A DNA stretch of 64,000 bases from Euptelea pleiosperma (lineage: Eukaryota; Streptophyta; Magnoliopsida; Ranunculales; Eupteleaceae): assembly GCA_035048495.1 (NCBI GenBank), contig CM068547.1:18173913-18237912 (forward strand), in the 5' to 3' direction. Below, piece by piece: positions 47,537 through 58,966 of this stretch. Position 1 is the stretch's first letter; every line of letters begins with the position of its first letter. The position numbers and the translations under genes were made by a program. Under the pieces are notes generated by a model. It ran no database searches. It was not told the origin of the DNA and worked only from the letters and a program-made list of their open reading frames with translations.

Positions 47537-48273
47537 TTTAAAATTTGACATACCCCCCACAATTTGACCAGTGTTGACTACCAATTTTTTACTAAATGGT
47601 AAAAATGTCCTTGTCTTCAACCTTCGAACAAGGGTTTGGGCAAAAATCCAAACCCCAAATCAAACGGCTGTGGTGGACGGCCAACCAAGAGATTCCAATG
47701 GGTTGGCCGCCCAACCCACCGGAGTCTCATTGCCAGTTGGCCACCACTCCGGCAATAATTTAAAACCCAAGGTTAATAAAAAAAAATTAAGATAAAATTT
47801 TAGTTTTAAAATTTTCATTAACATAAATGAAAAATCAGATAATTTTCATTAACATAAATAAAAAATAAGACAAAGCAATTTATATTTTAAGCCTTTGAGA
47901 CGTGGATTTTGTAAAGATGGTTCTCTCAATTTCAAAATATTCCTTCACGAGTTTTATCTATTTTGTTTGGGGGTTTTTTCTTCTCAATATTTGCTTAATT
48001 CATAAAAAATAAAAAATAAATCTTAAGTTTACCGATATGAGTTTTAATTTTGTTTTCTAATCTCTTCTTTTCACTTTTGATTTGGGGTTTGCCTTTTAGC
48101 TCTAGACGGACTCTTAGCCTAAACCCAAACCCTTGTTCTAAGGTTAAAGACAAGGGCACTTTCGTCCTTTAATACAAAATTTTGTAGTCAACTCAGGTCA
48201 AATGACAGTGGACCGAATCATAGGGGGGTATGTCAGCTTTTTCAAATCATGGGGGGTATGTCAAATTTTAAAG
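47537..48273. mobile_element. Long-TIR (MULE-like) element, about 740 bp
   Basis: TTTTAAAATTTGACATACCCCCC at the left is mirrored by GGGGGGTATGTCAAATTTTAAA at the right. Inner parts (GTTGACTACAA.., GACAAGG.., ACAAGGGTTTGGG) are also inverted, giving an imperfect arm of over 100 bases. A second GGGGGTATGT lies just outside. No transposase. Confidence 0.7.
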
Positions 48274-48309
48274 ATAACATGGGGGGGGAGGGGGTATGTA
48301 AAAAATTCC

Positions 48310-48750
48310 CTAATATTTAATGCACTTCTGATAATTAAATTTTTATTTTGACAAGAACGTTCCGTCCACGTGGCACAATCTTAGAGACTACTGACCGTAT
48401 AGATGTTTGGCCCATCGATAGCTGGACTCACATACCAATATTCATCATGATTAGTAACTTCTATCCGTTGGATTAGAGTCTTTTCCATCGTTTATTTTTA
48501 ACCGTGGATCTTGAGCATTATTAGGGGGTACTCAGATCCGACGGTTAGAAATCACTAATCAGAATGATTTTTAGTATGTAGGTCTACCTAGGCCAAACAT
48601 CCATATGGTCATTAGTCTCTGAGAGTGTGCCACGTGGCTCACACTATCGCCCCTTATCAACATTGATGATGGACCTCCCTATTAAAAGTTTTGCTTTTCA
48701 AGTGAGTGTCGTAAGGCCCCGTCATCGCCAACCCCTGTGAATTGACTTTA
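48310..48750. mobile_element. Foldback MITE unit 1 of a three-unit tandem array
   Basis: Arms CCACGTGGCAC (48366-48376) and GTGCCACGTGG (48627-48637) enclose mirrored ATGTTTGGCCC / GGCCAAACAT and TAGTAACTTC-type blocks. The whole core is a long imperfect palindrome. Confidence 0.75.
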
Positions 48751-49184
48751 TAGTAGTGCTAGGGAACGCCAGGTGCCATGTACATGCACCTTACAAGTGA
48801 CAACATCTTACACGTGGCACATACTTAGAGATCATTGACCATATTGATGTTTGGCCCATCCCTAGGTTGACCTACATGCAAAACATCAGCCTGATTAGTG
48901 ATTTTTAAGTCGTTTTTATGAGTTGACTTTTAACTGTAGATTCTAGCATTATTTGGGATACTCAGATCCAAAGGTCTGAAATCACTAATCAGGCTGATAT
49001 TTGGTATATAGGTCCACCTAGGGATGGGACAACCATCTATACGGTCAGTGGTCTCTAAGAGTATGCCACGTGGCTTATACTATGGTTCCTTGGTGAGGGA
49101 CGTTGGAGTGCTGGACAACCTGAGGCCTTTAAAGTAGAGAGGTGCGCGTGTGGGCGTGCCCCAACCCCGGTTCTCGCTTTATAA
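48751..49184. mobile_element. Foldback MITE unit 2
   Basis: Starts TAGTGCTAGGG; ACACGTGGCAC near 48816 pairs with a GCCACGTGGC near 49066. The best-conserved internal palindrome is around CAGCCTGATTAGTGATTT / AAATCACTAATCAGGCTG. Confidence 0.75.
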
Positions 49185-49645
49185 TAGTACTAGGGGAACG
49201 CTGCACCTTACACGTGGCACACTCGTAGAGATCACTGACCATATCGATGTTAATTTGGCCCGTCTCTCGGTGGGCTTGTATGTAAAAAATAAGCTTGATT
49301 AGTGGTTTTTAAGGATTTCATTTGAGTCATTTTCATGGGTTGATTTTTAACCATAGATTTCAAGCATTATTTGCTGTACTCAGATTCAAAGGTTTGAAAT
49401 CACTAATCAGACTAATATTTGGTATATAGGTCCACCTAGGAATGGGACAAACATCCATAAGGTCAGTGGTCTCTAAGAGTGTGCCACGTGGCTTATACGA
49501 TTGTCCCTCATCATCATTAATGAGGGTTGTGGGCGTGCCAGACAACCTGAACTGTGAAGGGACAGTTTAATGAGGGAAGGTTTTACCTTTGAAAGTAGTG
49601 AGGCCTTTAATTGTGTCACATGTGTAGCAACCCCGGTTGCTGCTT
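49185..49645. mobile_element. Foldback MITE unit 3
   Basis: Starts TAGTACTAGGGG, with arms at about 49213 and 49486. It is followed by CTTTATAATAGTA, the same word that precedes units 2 and 3, so the units are tandem with periods near 434 and 460 bases. Confidence 0.72.
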
Positions 49646-49667
49646 TATAATAGTATAGATAGATGTT

Positions 49668-50250
49668 AAAGACCCAAACCAATACACCAAAAACACCTAG
49701 GTGATAGAGGTGTGGAAAGTTTAAGTCTTAACCTCTAGGATCATAACATTCCACCACGGTTCGAAGGCCAGCGTCCACGGTGGCTCACTCTAAGGCGGTT
49801 TTCACTCCGATACCCCTATTTTCTCACTTTTTTGGTGAGCAAGCCTCCGGCATTTTTTCCGGTACCAATGTTAAGACCCAAACCAATACACCAAAAGCCC
49901 CTAAGTGATAGAGGTGTGGAAAGTTTAAGTCTTAACCTCTAGGATCGTAACATTCCACCACGCTTCAAAGGCCAACGTCCACGGTAGCCCACTTTGAGGC
50001 AGCTTTCACTCCGGTACCCCTATTTTCTCATTTTTTTTTGTGAACGAGCCCCGACATTTTTTTTTGGTACCCCTATTTTCTCTTTTTTTTAGCAAGCCCC
50101 CAGGTAGCCCTTTCCTCAGGTCGCCCCTCCCATGACTTGAACCCATGACGTGGGGTTGGCTCTGATACCAAATGTTAAGACCCAAACCAATATATACCAA
50201 AAGCACCTAGGTGATAGAGGTGTGGAAAGTTTAAGTCGTAACCTCTAGTG
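49668..50250 (-). repeat. TRIM-like tandem array with a primer-binding-site signature
   Basis: Three direct copies start GTTAAAGACCCAAACC (49674), TGTTAAGACCCAAACC (49869) and TGTTAAGACCCAAACC (50172). Each is followed by GGTGATAGAGGTGTGGAAAG; the third is truncated. The second ends with GGCTCTGATACCAA (about 50156-50169), which on the minus strand is TTGGTATCAGAGCC, an initiator-Met primer site right after an LTR ending TTAACA. No coding capacity. Confidence 0.6.
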
Positions 50251-50255
50251 ATTGT

Positions 50256-50640
50256 ATATGATCATGGGTCAGTTGTTGGTTATAATCAAGTGTTGTAAGT
50301 GGGTTAGTTTAGTCAGTTGTTGGTAAGTAGGTCAGTTTATCTATTTTGTAGGAGATAGTTATTCTCCATGAAGTTGTAACTGTTGTAAAGTGGGCTATAA
50401 GTAGGGGCGTAGGTAAGAAAGAAGGTATGAAGTATTTTGAATCTAATTTGGATTGAAGGAAGACAGTTTCCCTTGAAGAAAACCACTTGTTCTCTTTAGT
50501 TTCTTTAATTCTCTCTTCTTTATATTTGATTCCCTTATTTTACTCTCAAATCTAGCCAAGATAGGCTCTCGAGGTAAAAGAGGAAGAGGTAGGGGTCGAA
50601 GTGGACAATCTGCCAAAGAGGCACATAACACTTTCCAAGT
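50256..50640 (+). mobile_element. LTR-like fragment, family unknown
   Basis: Begins TGTATATGATC after the truncated TRIM copy and has a TATAAGTAG-like box near 50395. It ends in an Arg/Gly-coding stretch (GKRGRGRGRSGQSA, about 50572-50620) that could be a Gag start. No primer site or partner LTR seen. Confidence 0.35.
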
Positions 50641-50734
50641 CCCATTTATCGGTTTCTTAACCCTACATCTCTTCCTCTCCTCTTTTCTGCTTTAAAACCA
50701 AACCATTTCTTCTTCTCTTGCGCCAACGAAGAAG

Positions 50735-51428
50735 AATATGCAGCGTTAAAGAATGGAAGAACTGCTAACATAAATACTACCCCTAAGAAGAAACGGTTCA
50801 AGACGACAATGACTTATTTCTACTAGGTGACAAGGGAGCAAAGTTCGTTTGACTGGTTCAAAGGCATCATGAATGAGGTGGGTGAGATGGACCAAAAGGG
50901 CATCATTGAGCTCCATAATTACTGCACCAGCTTGTACGAAGAAGGTAACACCAGATCTGCCTTCATAGACATGCTTCAGTCACTCAACCACGCCAAGAAT
51001 TGTGTAGATGTGGTGTCCGGGACTTGTGTCAAGTCCCACTTTGCAAAGCCCAATTGGTGAAATGTTTACAAGCGGATTGCACTCAATCACGGAGATTCCA
51101 AAGTCAGTGAGTTAATACTACTCAGTTTGACACATTTTAGAAAACATCCACTCATGGACCGGAGTTTCCATGGAGGTTGGGTTTTATTTGCCTTTCTTTT
51201 TTGTTATTCGAAAAGCCTTGAGACTATGTTAAATGCAAATTTGAAATATGTACATATGGGCGGTGCTGAATCTGCTGATTTCCTATATTTGAACTATATT
51301 TCCACTCCAAAACAGGGGTTCTCCACTACGGGGCACCAGCACTAACGAAGGACCTACACTAGCTATCATTAGATTTCTCTCACAAAAGCTCCACCAAATT
51401 CGATTTCATCCATAAAGAGAACTTCTGA
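50735..51428 (+). pseudogene. RBOH: Respiratory burst oxidase homologue (NADPH oxidase) 3' fragment, decayed
   Basis: Two exons of the C-terminal NADPH-binding part of plant RBOH remain. Exon about 50735-51106 reads [40 protein letters not shown] and SHFAKPNW. Exon 51316-51428 reads YGAPALTKDL..LDFSHKSSTKFDF..KENF and then the expected terminal TGA. The intron (51107-51315) has GTGAGT..ACAG. In-frame stops at 50824-50826, 51058-51060 and 51360-51362 replace a Trp, an Arg and a Gln/Arg-type codon by family comparison. The FAD and transmembrane parts are absent, so it cannot make an enzyme. The retained intron argues for a DNA-level duplication, not a retrocopy. Confidence 0.9.
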
Positions 51429-51774
51429 CACCAAATGGATAAAAAGAAGAGCACCAGCCCTTCATTCTCTGTCTCTCATGTACAGCGACATTCGCCACTT
51501 TTATTGATTTATCTTGCGAAAGCAAACCAACAATCAATAACTAGACCAACGCCCACTTGAATATGGAAAGTCGCATGATATGTGGTTATAGTTTGTGGAG
51601 AATTGTCCATCGTGATCATAGGGAAGATGACCTACAGAGAAATGGAATGATGAGTTGTATGATGCCCTTTAGGTCAAAGCAATGCGTGAGAATAAAATTT
51701 CCTGCGCTGCCAAGAAGTTGGACAACGACCAGGCAACCTAAAATTTTAGAAGAAGATGACATTGGGTATTAGTG
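51429..51774. other. DNA downstream of the RBOH fragment
   Basis: No feature recognised; may include former RBOH 3' UTR. Confidence 0.4.
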
Positions 51775-51855
51775 CATTTTTTGGGCCCACTTACCGCATG
51801 GATGTTTAGCCCACCAATTAGTGGATAAACACACCAAAAATAAACTCGATCGATA
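51775..51855. mobile_element. Left half of a foldback MITE, cut by LINE 3
   Basis: CCGCATGGATGTTTAGCCCA.. follows the left arm of the units at 48366-49500, then stops where the T-run of LINE 3 begins. The right half would lie beyond element 2, outside the window. Confidence 0.5.
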
Positions 51856-52024
51856 ATTTCTTCTTCTTTTTTGTGTAAGCATCATATATAGATAAGGAAA
51901 AACCCATAAAAAAATAGAAAAAGATCTATCCCTTCTCAATGTCTAGCAAAAGGAGAAGCCAAGGAAGCCTAAGGGGATCAGACCACAAAAAAGATGAAGT
52001 CCCGTTAAGAGCCTTAGATGTTAT

Positions 52025-54451
52025 TGATATTCGCTTAAAAGTGTGTATTTTCCACTGTTATCTTCTAAGCGTTTTCACACTCTCCTACGTTAAAATGCTA
52101 TATTTATCTACTTTTTTACGTAAGAGTCTCTTTTGTTACGTAGAACACACTTTTCTGGACGAAATGGTATATTTGCATGCATTAAACACATTTTTCGGAA
52201 GTCTAGACATTGAGTCATTCTGATAAAGTCTCATTATGCGCTTCTTCTGTTGTAGGAAACCCGATGGGACAATTCTCGAGACTTGCGAGCCCACATCGAT
52301 CAGGAAAGCCCATTATCAAAGCTTAAAGATCCCACATGCTATGACTAGAAGATATGGGCCAAATATGGGTTGAATAAGAGGACCAAAAAACTGGCCCAAA
52401 GAACGAAGAGAGTAGGAGAGCCAATGACCAAGAGACGGACCAAAGCGTTTAAAGCCACATAAGTCAGCAAAGAATGATAGTCTACTCTACTGGAGAAGCG
52501 TGAGAATGGTCACAGTGAAGACCAGGGTTCCAGACCCTCTACCAATACTTTTATCTCCATTTTTTGATATTTTCTCTCTCATCTCTCCTTATTCTCTCTC
52601 TCTTCATCTCTCGGTCCTCTAATCTACTGACCTAACCCCAGAACTCATGCCCATTGGCTCTGTCTCATCTCCCTTAGCTTCCTGACCGTTGGATCTTCAA
52701 TCGGACCGTTGGATCTTCCACTAGACCGTTGGATCTCTTTAGATCCGTCGATCTACCAATCTGGGTCCCAATCAAGTCACCATCCATCCGATCACCATCA
52801 GATTGTCTGTCACATCATCTTGTGAGATGATGGATATCATCATTCCATGTGGGCCAGTAGCCGGGCCCATCATCATCGACCCGCTGTCCGACTAATTAAT
52901 GGACCCCGTGAATTTCAAAATAATTTTAATTAAATTTAAAAAAATGGGGGGTCCACTAAATAGGGAAATTCCCCAAAGAAAAGTAGTGTTTTACTTAAAA
53001 AAAATATTTTTTTTTATTTAAAAAATTTCCTAATTTCCATTAATGGAAACTAGGGAGCTTTAAAAGGGGAAGGAGAAGGGTTCTTTGGAACCCTAATCCC
53101 CCTCATTATTGCTCCCTTCTCTCCCAAAAAAAACTCCACCACGTTTTTGCTTCTTCTTCTTCTTCTTCTTCTTCTTCTTCTTCTCAACGCCGGAGTTGCA
53201 CACCTGCAACTCCGGCCGTCACCGACCCCTTCTCCTTGCTGCCCCTCGTCATCGTGAACGACTTGCTGGTGTTGCAAGCAGCAACACTAGCACCTGCAAC
53301 CCATCCTCCTTCACTCAAAGAGAAGCCGTTAGCTTCTTTCGTTTTGACTGGTGTGCCTCGTAGCCGCTACATATGCAGCCAAGTATACCGGCAAAAATTG
53401 CAATCACCAAAACCGCCCCAGTCTCCATTGCTCCAAGCCGCCTCCCTCCATTGAAGAACGATCCCAATCGCTCCACTCTTAGAAAGCTGTCTATCCTCTA
53501 TGTTTGCAGACCAATGATCTCCTCCCCCTCTTTCAAAAACCGTCTTCATCTCCTTCTTGCAAAACAAAAAAAATAAAAAAATAGAAAAATAAAAGAAGAA
53601 AAGGGGAAAAGAGGGAGAGAAGAAGAGAAGTGAAGGAGGGAGGAAACCGTTAGGTTCCTCTCCTTTGGATCACCAAGCCGCCCCTACCTGTTCCACCGCC
53701 TAGCCAAGTATACCGGCGATCCCATTGTCACTAGCGCCACCAACAGATGCACCACAGCACGGCCTGCACCTTCCTCTCTTGCTGGTGTGTGCAACCTTGT
53801 TCTCCACCGTTCCTCCAGCTTGCCACACCTTTGTTGGCCGAACCAGCAAGGTGCTCATCTCAACACCAGCAACCTCCCACTTTATCACCCTCGTCACACT
53901 TCGAGGCCTGTTCATTCCGCTAATTCCTTCACTATTTTGGCAACAAAAAGACCGGCAACTTGGTAAGCATCCTAATCTCTCATATCTTCTTTGTGTTCCA
54001 TCAAAGAGGCAGCACCTTCTCTCTAGCTCTCTCTCTTCCTTTCAATCTCTTTCTCTCTACCTTAGCAATTTCTTGCTTTCTAGGTTAATTTTTATATTTA
54101 TTTTTTATAAAAATATTGGAATTGAAGTTGTAAGTTGAAGTTAACTTGATGAATAAATTCTATTTTGATCTTTTATTTATTTATGTTGATATTGATTAAT
54201 AATAATTTCTCTAAATTCAAAAAGCTTGTTTTAATCCTCTCTCACCACTCTCGTCCCACCATAATTCCTAGCAAATCCCATCATTTTTATGACCTTGAAT
54301 CGTGCACACTAACCTCGAGTGCGGATCGACATCCGACACAAAACTGCTATACAAAAATCTCAAATTTTGCAGAAATTTAGTCTCGGATAATTACAAAATG
54401 TGTTGGAAATAGGGTTTCCGTAACCAACGACGGGGAAAAACTCTACTTTCA
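52025..54451 (+). mobile_element. Solo LTR E of family X (2427 bp)
   Basis: TGATATTCGCTT..CTACTTTCA with perfect GTTAT duplications (52020-52024 and 54452-54456). No primer site follows. Has the tRNA-like module (52475-52542), three CCGTTGGATC repeats (52685-52740), weak TATA (CTTTAAAAG, about 53058), (CTT)n at 53149-53182, a stem-loop (53190-53215), donor GGTAAG (53962) and acceptor TTTTGCAG (54365-54372). Confidence 0.94.
53190..53215 (+). repeat. LTR stem-loop (LTR E)
   Basis: CCGGAGTTGCA/TGCAACTCCGG, loop CACC, directly after a (CTT)n tract. Confidence 0.87.
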
Positions 54452-54472
54452 GTTATACCATCAGCAGTGGTA

Positions 54473-57400
54473 TTACATTCCCGATAACAGAAAGTAAAAA
54501 AGAAATGGTTCAGCATGAGCAGCCAAACGGAGAATATCTACACAAATAGGAGAGGCATACCAACTCAAAAAGGAGGATTGGAGGTTCAGTTGATCAATGA
54601 TCCCAGCAGTATCGGTTTCCACTACTGCCTTTGTCAAACCCTTAGTTACAGCCATCTCAGGTTCCCATCTCAGTGCCTTGGCCTCAGCTTCCTCAACTAA
54701 ACGGGCCTTGACCCGACATCCTCCCGCCAAGATAAAATGGTTAGCTTCATCGCGAATACTTAACCCAATAGCGGCCATAAGGGACGCAGGATGCCACGCT
54801 CCATCAGTGTTAAGTTTAAGCTAGCTAGGTGGGGGAAGAGTCCATAGTGCTTTGGCTCTGGGGCCATCTGCATTGTGAGTCAAGGATGTTGGCAAAAGGA
54901 AAGACGGGATGGACTGTAGGACCCTGAGAGGGTTATCAGTACACTTGGAGAAGGTTTCCGTATTTCGGTGGATCCAAAGACGTTGTAATAGAGTGAAGCA
55001 AAAAATAGAAAATGAGACTTATGCTTCGTTGTTGTTGTACTGAACCTTCAATAAGGTGAGGATCCAAGAGACAATATCCAGACGGGACGTGTTAGAGGTG
55101 CGTAGGCCTACGGAAGAGGCAAACCAAATTCGAGCTATAGATGAACAGTAGAAGAGAGCATGGAATAAATCTTCTTGGGTTTGACTGCAACGTGAACTGA
55201 TAGGATTGATGTACTGTAGTCGGGCATTAAGGAGAGCTTTAGTCGGGAGACAGCCACGCAGAAACTTCCATGTAAACAATTGGCATTGAGAAGGAACTTT
55301 GAGTTTTCAAATATCCTTCCAAACGTCTGTAGATGCAAATGGAGAGGTGAAAGGTAGAATAGTACGTGGCAGATAGTTAAAAGCTGATTTAGTAGAGAAC
55401 CTTCCTTTCGTGTCTAAGGACCAGAACCAATGATCATCGAAAGGCTGATGGCTAAGATTGATTGAGAGGATAAGGTCAACAACCTCTTCACTGAAAAGAG
55501 AATGAAGCAGGGGGGTATTCCACTCTCTGTTTATGGTAATAAGTTTAGCCAGAAGAAGAAAAGGACAGTCCGGAGGACGGGTAGGATGGAACAAGTATTC
55601 GTTCCCATTGAAGATCCATGGATCCTTCCAGATGTTAGTCTGAAGACCGCTACCAATTAATTTGATAAAATTATTCTTGAAAGTGTCCTTTGCCTTAAGA
55701 ATACTCTGCCATACCCAAGGGAAACCTGATTTTGGTGAGGCGTCTAGGATAGATGATGAAGGAAAGTGTTTCCCTTTCAAAGTGCGGGATAAGAGGGAAT
55801 CCGGTTCGGTAAGAATTTTCTAAACATTTTTAGCCAACAAGGCTAAGTTGTTTTTACGAAACTTTCTGAAACCTAGTCTGCCCAAAGCTTTTGGGGTGCA
55901 AATGGAAGTCCAACTAGTGAGATGAAGAGAGTTTTGGTTAGGACTTCCTTGCCACCAGAATTGTTTTGCTAATGAGTCAAGCTTGGTACATAATGAAGTG
56001 GGATACAGGAAAGACGACATTGTGTAGATGGGAATGGCAGATACAACTGCTTGAAAGAGAGTAGTACGACCGGCTTGGGAAAGTGTTCGAGATCTCCAAC
56101 CATATATAACCTATTCAATTCGATTACGGTTATATTGGAACGCTTTGATCTTTGATAAGCCAATAAAGAGAGGTGTGCCAAGGTACTTCTTTGAGAGGGA
56201 GAGGTTATTGATATCGAGAATAAAGGACATAGCTCTTTTCTAGCGTTTGTGAAGATTGGGGCTGAACATAAGACCAGATTTCCTGTAATTAATTTGTTGA
56301 CCAGACCCGTCACAAAAGGCTAGCTTGGAGAGTACCTTTAAGGATCCGACCTTCTACTAGGTTTGCCCTACAGAAAATAAAACAATTATCTGTAAACAAC
56401 AGATGGGAGATAGGGGGGCAATTTTTGGCTATCCTTATGCCATGAATATGGTTGAGCTATTCTTATTTGGAAATAAGTTTGGACAAAATTTCCGTGCATA
56501 GGATAAAGAGGAAAGGGGACAGGGGGTCACTCTGACGCAGGCCTCGAGTAGCTAGATTTGAAGAACCCCTCCGGAGATCCATTGAGCAACACTGAGAAAG
56601 ACAAGGAGGAGATACAATGAAGGATCATGTTGATCCGTTGATCACAGAACCCCATGGCTTTCATCATGTTGCACACGAAGGACCACTCAAGGCGGTCGTA
56701 AGCTTTAGCCATGTCCAATTTAACTGCCATGATTCCCGTTTTGCCTCTTTTTTTTCTTGATATGGTGCATAATTTCCTGAGCGATAATCGTGTTATCCGA
56801 CATGAGACGGCCGGATATGAAGGCAGCCTAGTGAGGAGAGATAAGTTTTCATATGATAAGTTTGATCCGGCCAATAAGAAGCTTGAAAATGATTTTATAA
56901 ACCACATTGCATAGATTGATTGGTTGGAATTGTGTGATGGACTTCGGAGCAGAGGTCTTAGGGATGAGAGCCAGATTGGTATATGGTTGATTCGATGGAG
57001 ATCACATTTATTCAAAAAGAAATCGGTAATCAAGGCAAAAATATCATCTTTAACCTCATCCCAGAAGGTTTGAAAGAAGAAACCAGTGAAGCCATCTAGG
57101 CCAGGGGCTTTTATTGACCCCAATACTGAATGTAACAGACTTGATTTCTGCTGGGGTGGGAAGAGCAGTGAGCATGGAATTATCCTCAAGAGTTACAACA
57201 CAGTTGGTAACTTCTTAGATTAGGTCCAGGTTGGTCGGATTGGAAGTAGTGAAAAGGTCAGATAAAAAAAGCTCACAAAAGCTTTCCCAACACCACCCCT
57301 AGTCTGTTACCAAATACCATTTGAATCTTTGACACTATCAATTTTGTTTCTCCACCATTTGATGATAGTGGAAAGGTGAAAAAACTTCGTATTCCGATCT

Positions 57401-58460
57401 CCCTCTTTTAATCAGATATCCCTGGATTTTTCTCTCCACACCGATTCCTCTCGCCTTAGGGCAATATCCAATTGATTTGTCAAGGCATCAGCCGAATGAG
57501 TATCATTAGGAGGAAGCATATGACTTTGAGCAGCTGAAATAGACATTTTAAGCTCTTTAATGAGATCCTCAGAAGGGTGCTGATTGGCTGAGTTCCATTG
57601 CTTCAATCGAACCTTAGACAAACGGATTTCTTGGACACAGTAATGATAGGATGATCAACAGTAGGGGGGACCAAGTCTCATGAATAATATTATGACATTC
57701 AACCTCCGTAGCCCAATGAGAGAGGAAGTGGAAGGGTTTAAGAAGTTTAGGGATGGTAGGGTCAGTATTGATCAAGAGTGGGCAATGGTCAGATCCATAG
57801 GGAATGAGGTGTAAAACTGAGGCATCAGGGAAGAGTTGTCTCCAACTAACATTTCCAAAGGCTTTCTCTAGTTGTTCTCTGATGTTTGCAAGGCCCTGTC
57901 TCTTATTAGACCAAGTAAATGGGGATCTAGAGAAGCCCAAATCCGTAAAGTGAAATTCGTTCAGGAATTCAAGATGGGCTTGGTTGATGGGTGTCTGGGA
58001 AGAGCCCCCCGCTTTCTCCCACGAGGATGAAATGTCATTCCAATCACCAGCTATAATCCAAGGACCAGAGATAACCGTGCCAAAGGAGGCGAGATCACGC
58101 CATAAAATACGTCTGCGTTGGGTTCAGGGATCACCATAAATGAGCGACAAAGTCCAAGGGGAGGAGGTAGGTTCCGAGGTCACTCAGAAATGAAGACCAC
58201 GGTGGTTTTGGAAAAGAAGGGCCATGGAAATATTCTGTTTCCAAGCTACCCATAAGCCACTGCTCCATCCTAATTAAGGTAGGTTGGATACATGAATTTG
58301 GAAAACCCAGAGATTGAATAAGACGCAGACTAACGGGTTTAGAAGCTTTGGTTTCCGAGAGAAACATACAATCTGGGTTATGCTCTCGGATGTGGGTTTT
58401 TAGGGCACATACTGTTAAGAGTTTCCTACTCCCTCAACAATTCCAAGCGAGGATTAACAT
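54473..58460 (-). pseudogene. LINE 3 ORF2 remnant: endonuclease, RT, zf-RVT, RNase H
   Basis: Start ATG at 58460 (MLILAWNC). An in-frame TGA (58434-58436) falls where WNCRG has Arg. Endonuclease continues with FLSETKASKP (58340s) and SDHCPLLI (57790s). RT has APGLDGF (57100s), KLDMAKAYDRLEW (56690-56730) and LLFTDNCFIF (about 56365-56395), where the LLFADD catalytic motif is expected, so the second Asp is Asn. The zf-RVT part lies at 55019-55279. RNase H has NTDGAW, EEAEAKAL and ETDTAG (54590-54850). Many stops and frameshifts. Confidence 0.88.
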
Positions 58461-58966
58461 TGATCCACTGGGCGCGGATTAGGGCCCACCACCTTTACCC
58501 GTTTAGGAGGTGGTACATGGTGATATTCGCTCAAAAGTGCTTATTTTAAGCAATTATCCTTTTAGCGTTATCGCACTCTCCGACGTAAAATGCTCTATTT
58601 ATCTATTTTTCTACGTAAGAGTCTCTTCTGTTGCGTAGAACACACTTTTCTGGACGAAACGGTATATTTGCATGCATTAAACACATTTTCGGAAGTCTAG
58701 ATATAAAGCCATTCTGATTAAGTCTCATTACACGCTTCTTCTGTTGTAGGAAACCCTGAGTAGATGATTCTCGAGACTTGCGGGCCCAGATCGATCATGA
58801 AAGCCCATTATCAAAGCTTAAAGAGCCCACATGCTATGACTAGAAGATATGGGCCAAATATGGGTTGAATAAGAGGACCAAAAAATCGGCCCAAAGAACG
58901 AAGAGAGTAGGAGAGCCAATGACCAAGAGACGGACCAAAGTGTTTAAAGCCACATAAGTCAGCAAA

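Larger units (their letters stand above)
51860..58516 (-). mobile_element. LINE 3 (L1-type with RNase H), split by solo LTR E
   Basis: 3' tail 51860-52024 (T-run at 51867-51872), solo LTR E at 52025-54451, then 54457-58516: RNase H, zf-RVT, RT, endonuclease. Removing the LTR and one GTTAT joins the RNase H end to the tail. The 5' end is cut by element 2 at 58521. Just before the ORF2 start a short GPNPRP-coding stretch may be the end of ORF1. Confidence 0.85.

Noticed and set aside
50735..51428. Functional RBOH gene
   Set aside because: Three in-frame stops and lack of the FAD-binding and membrane domains.
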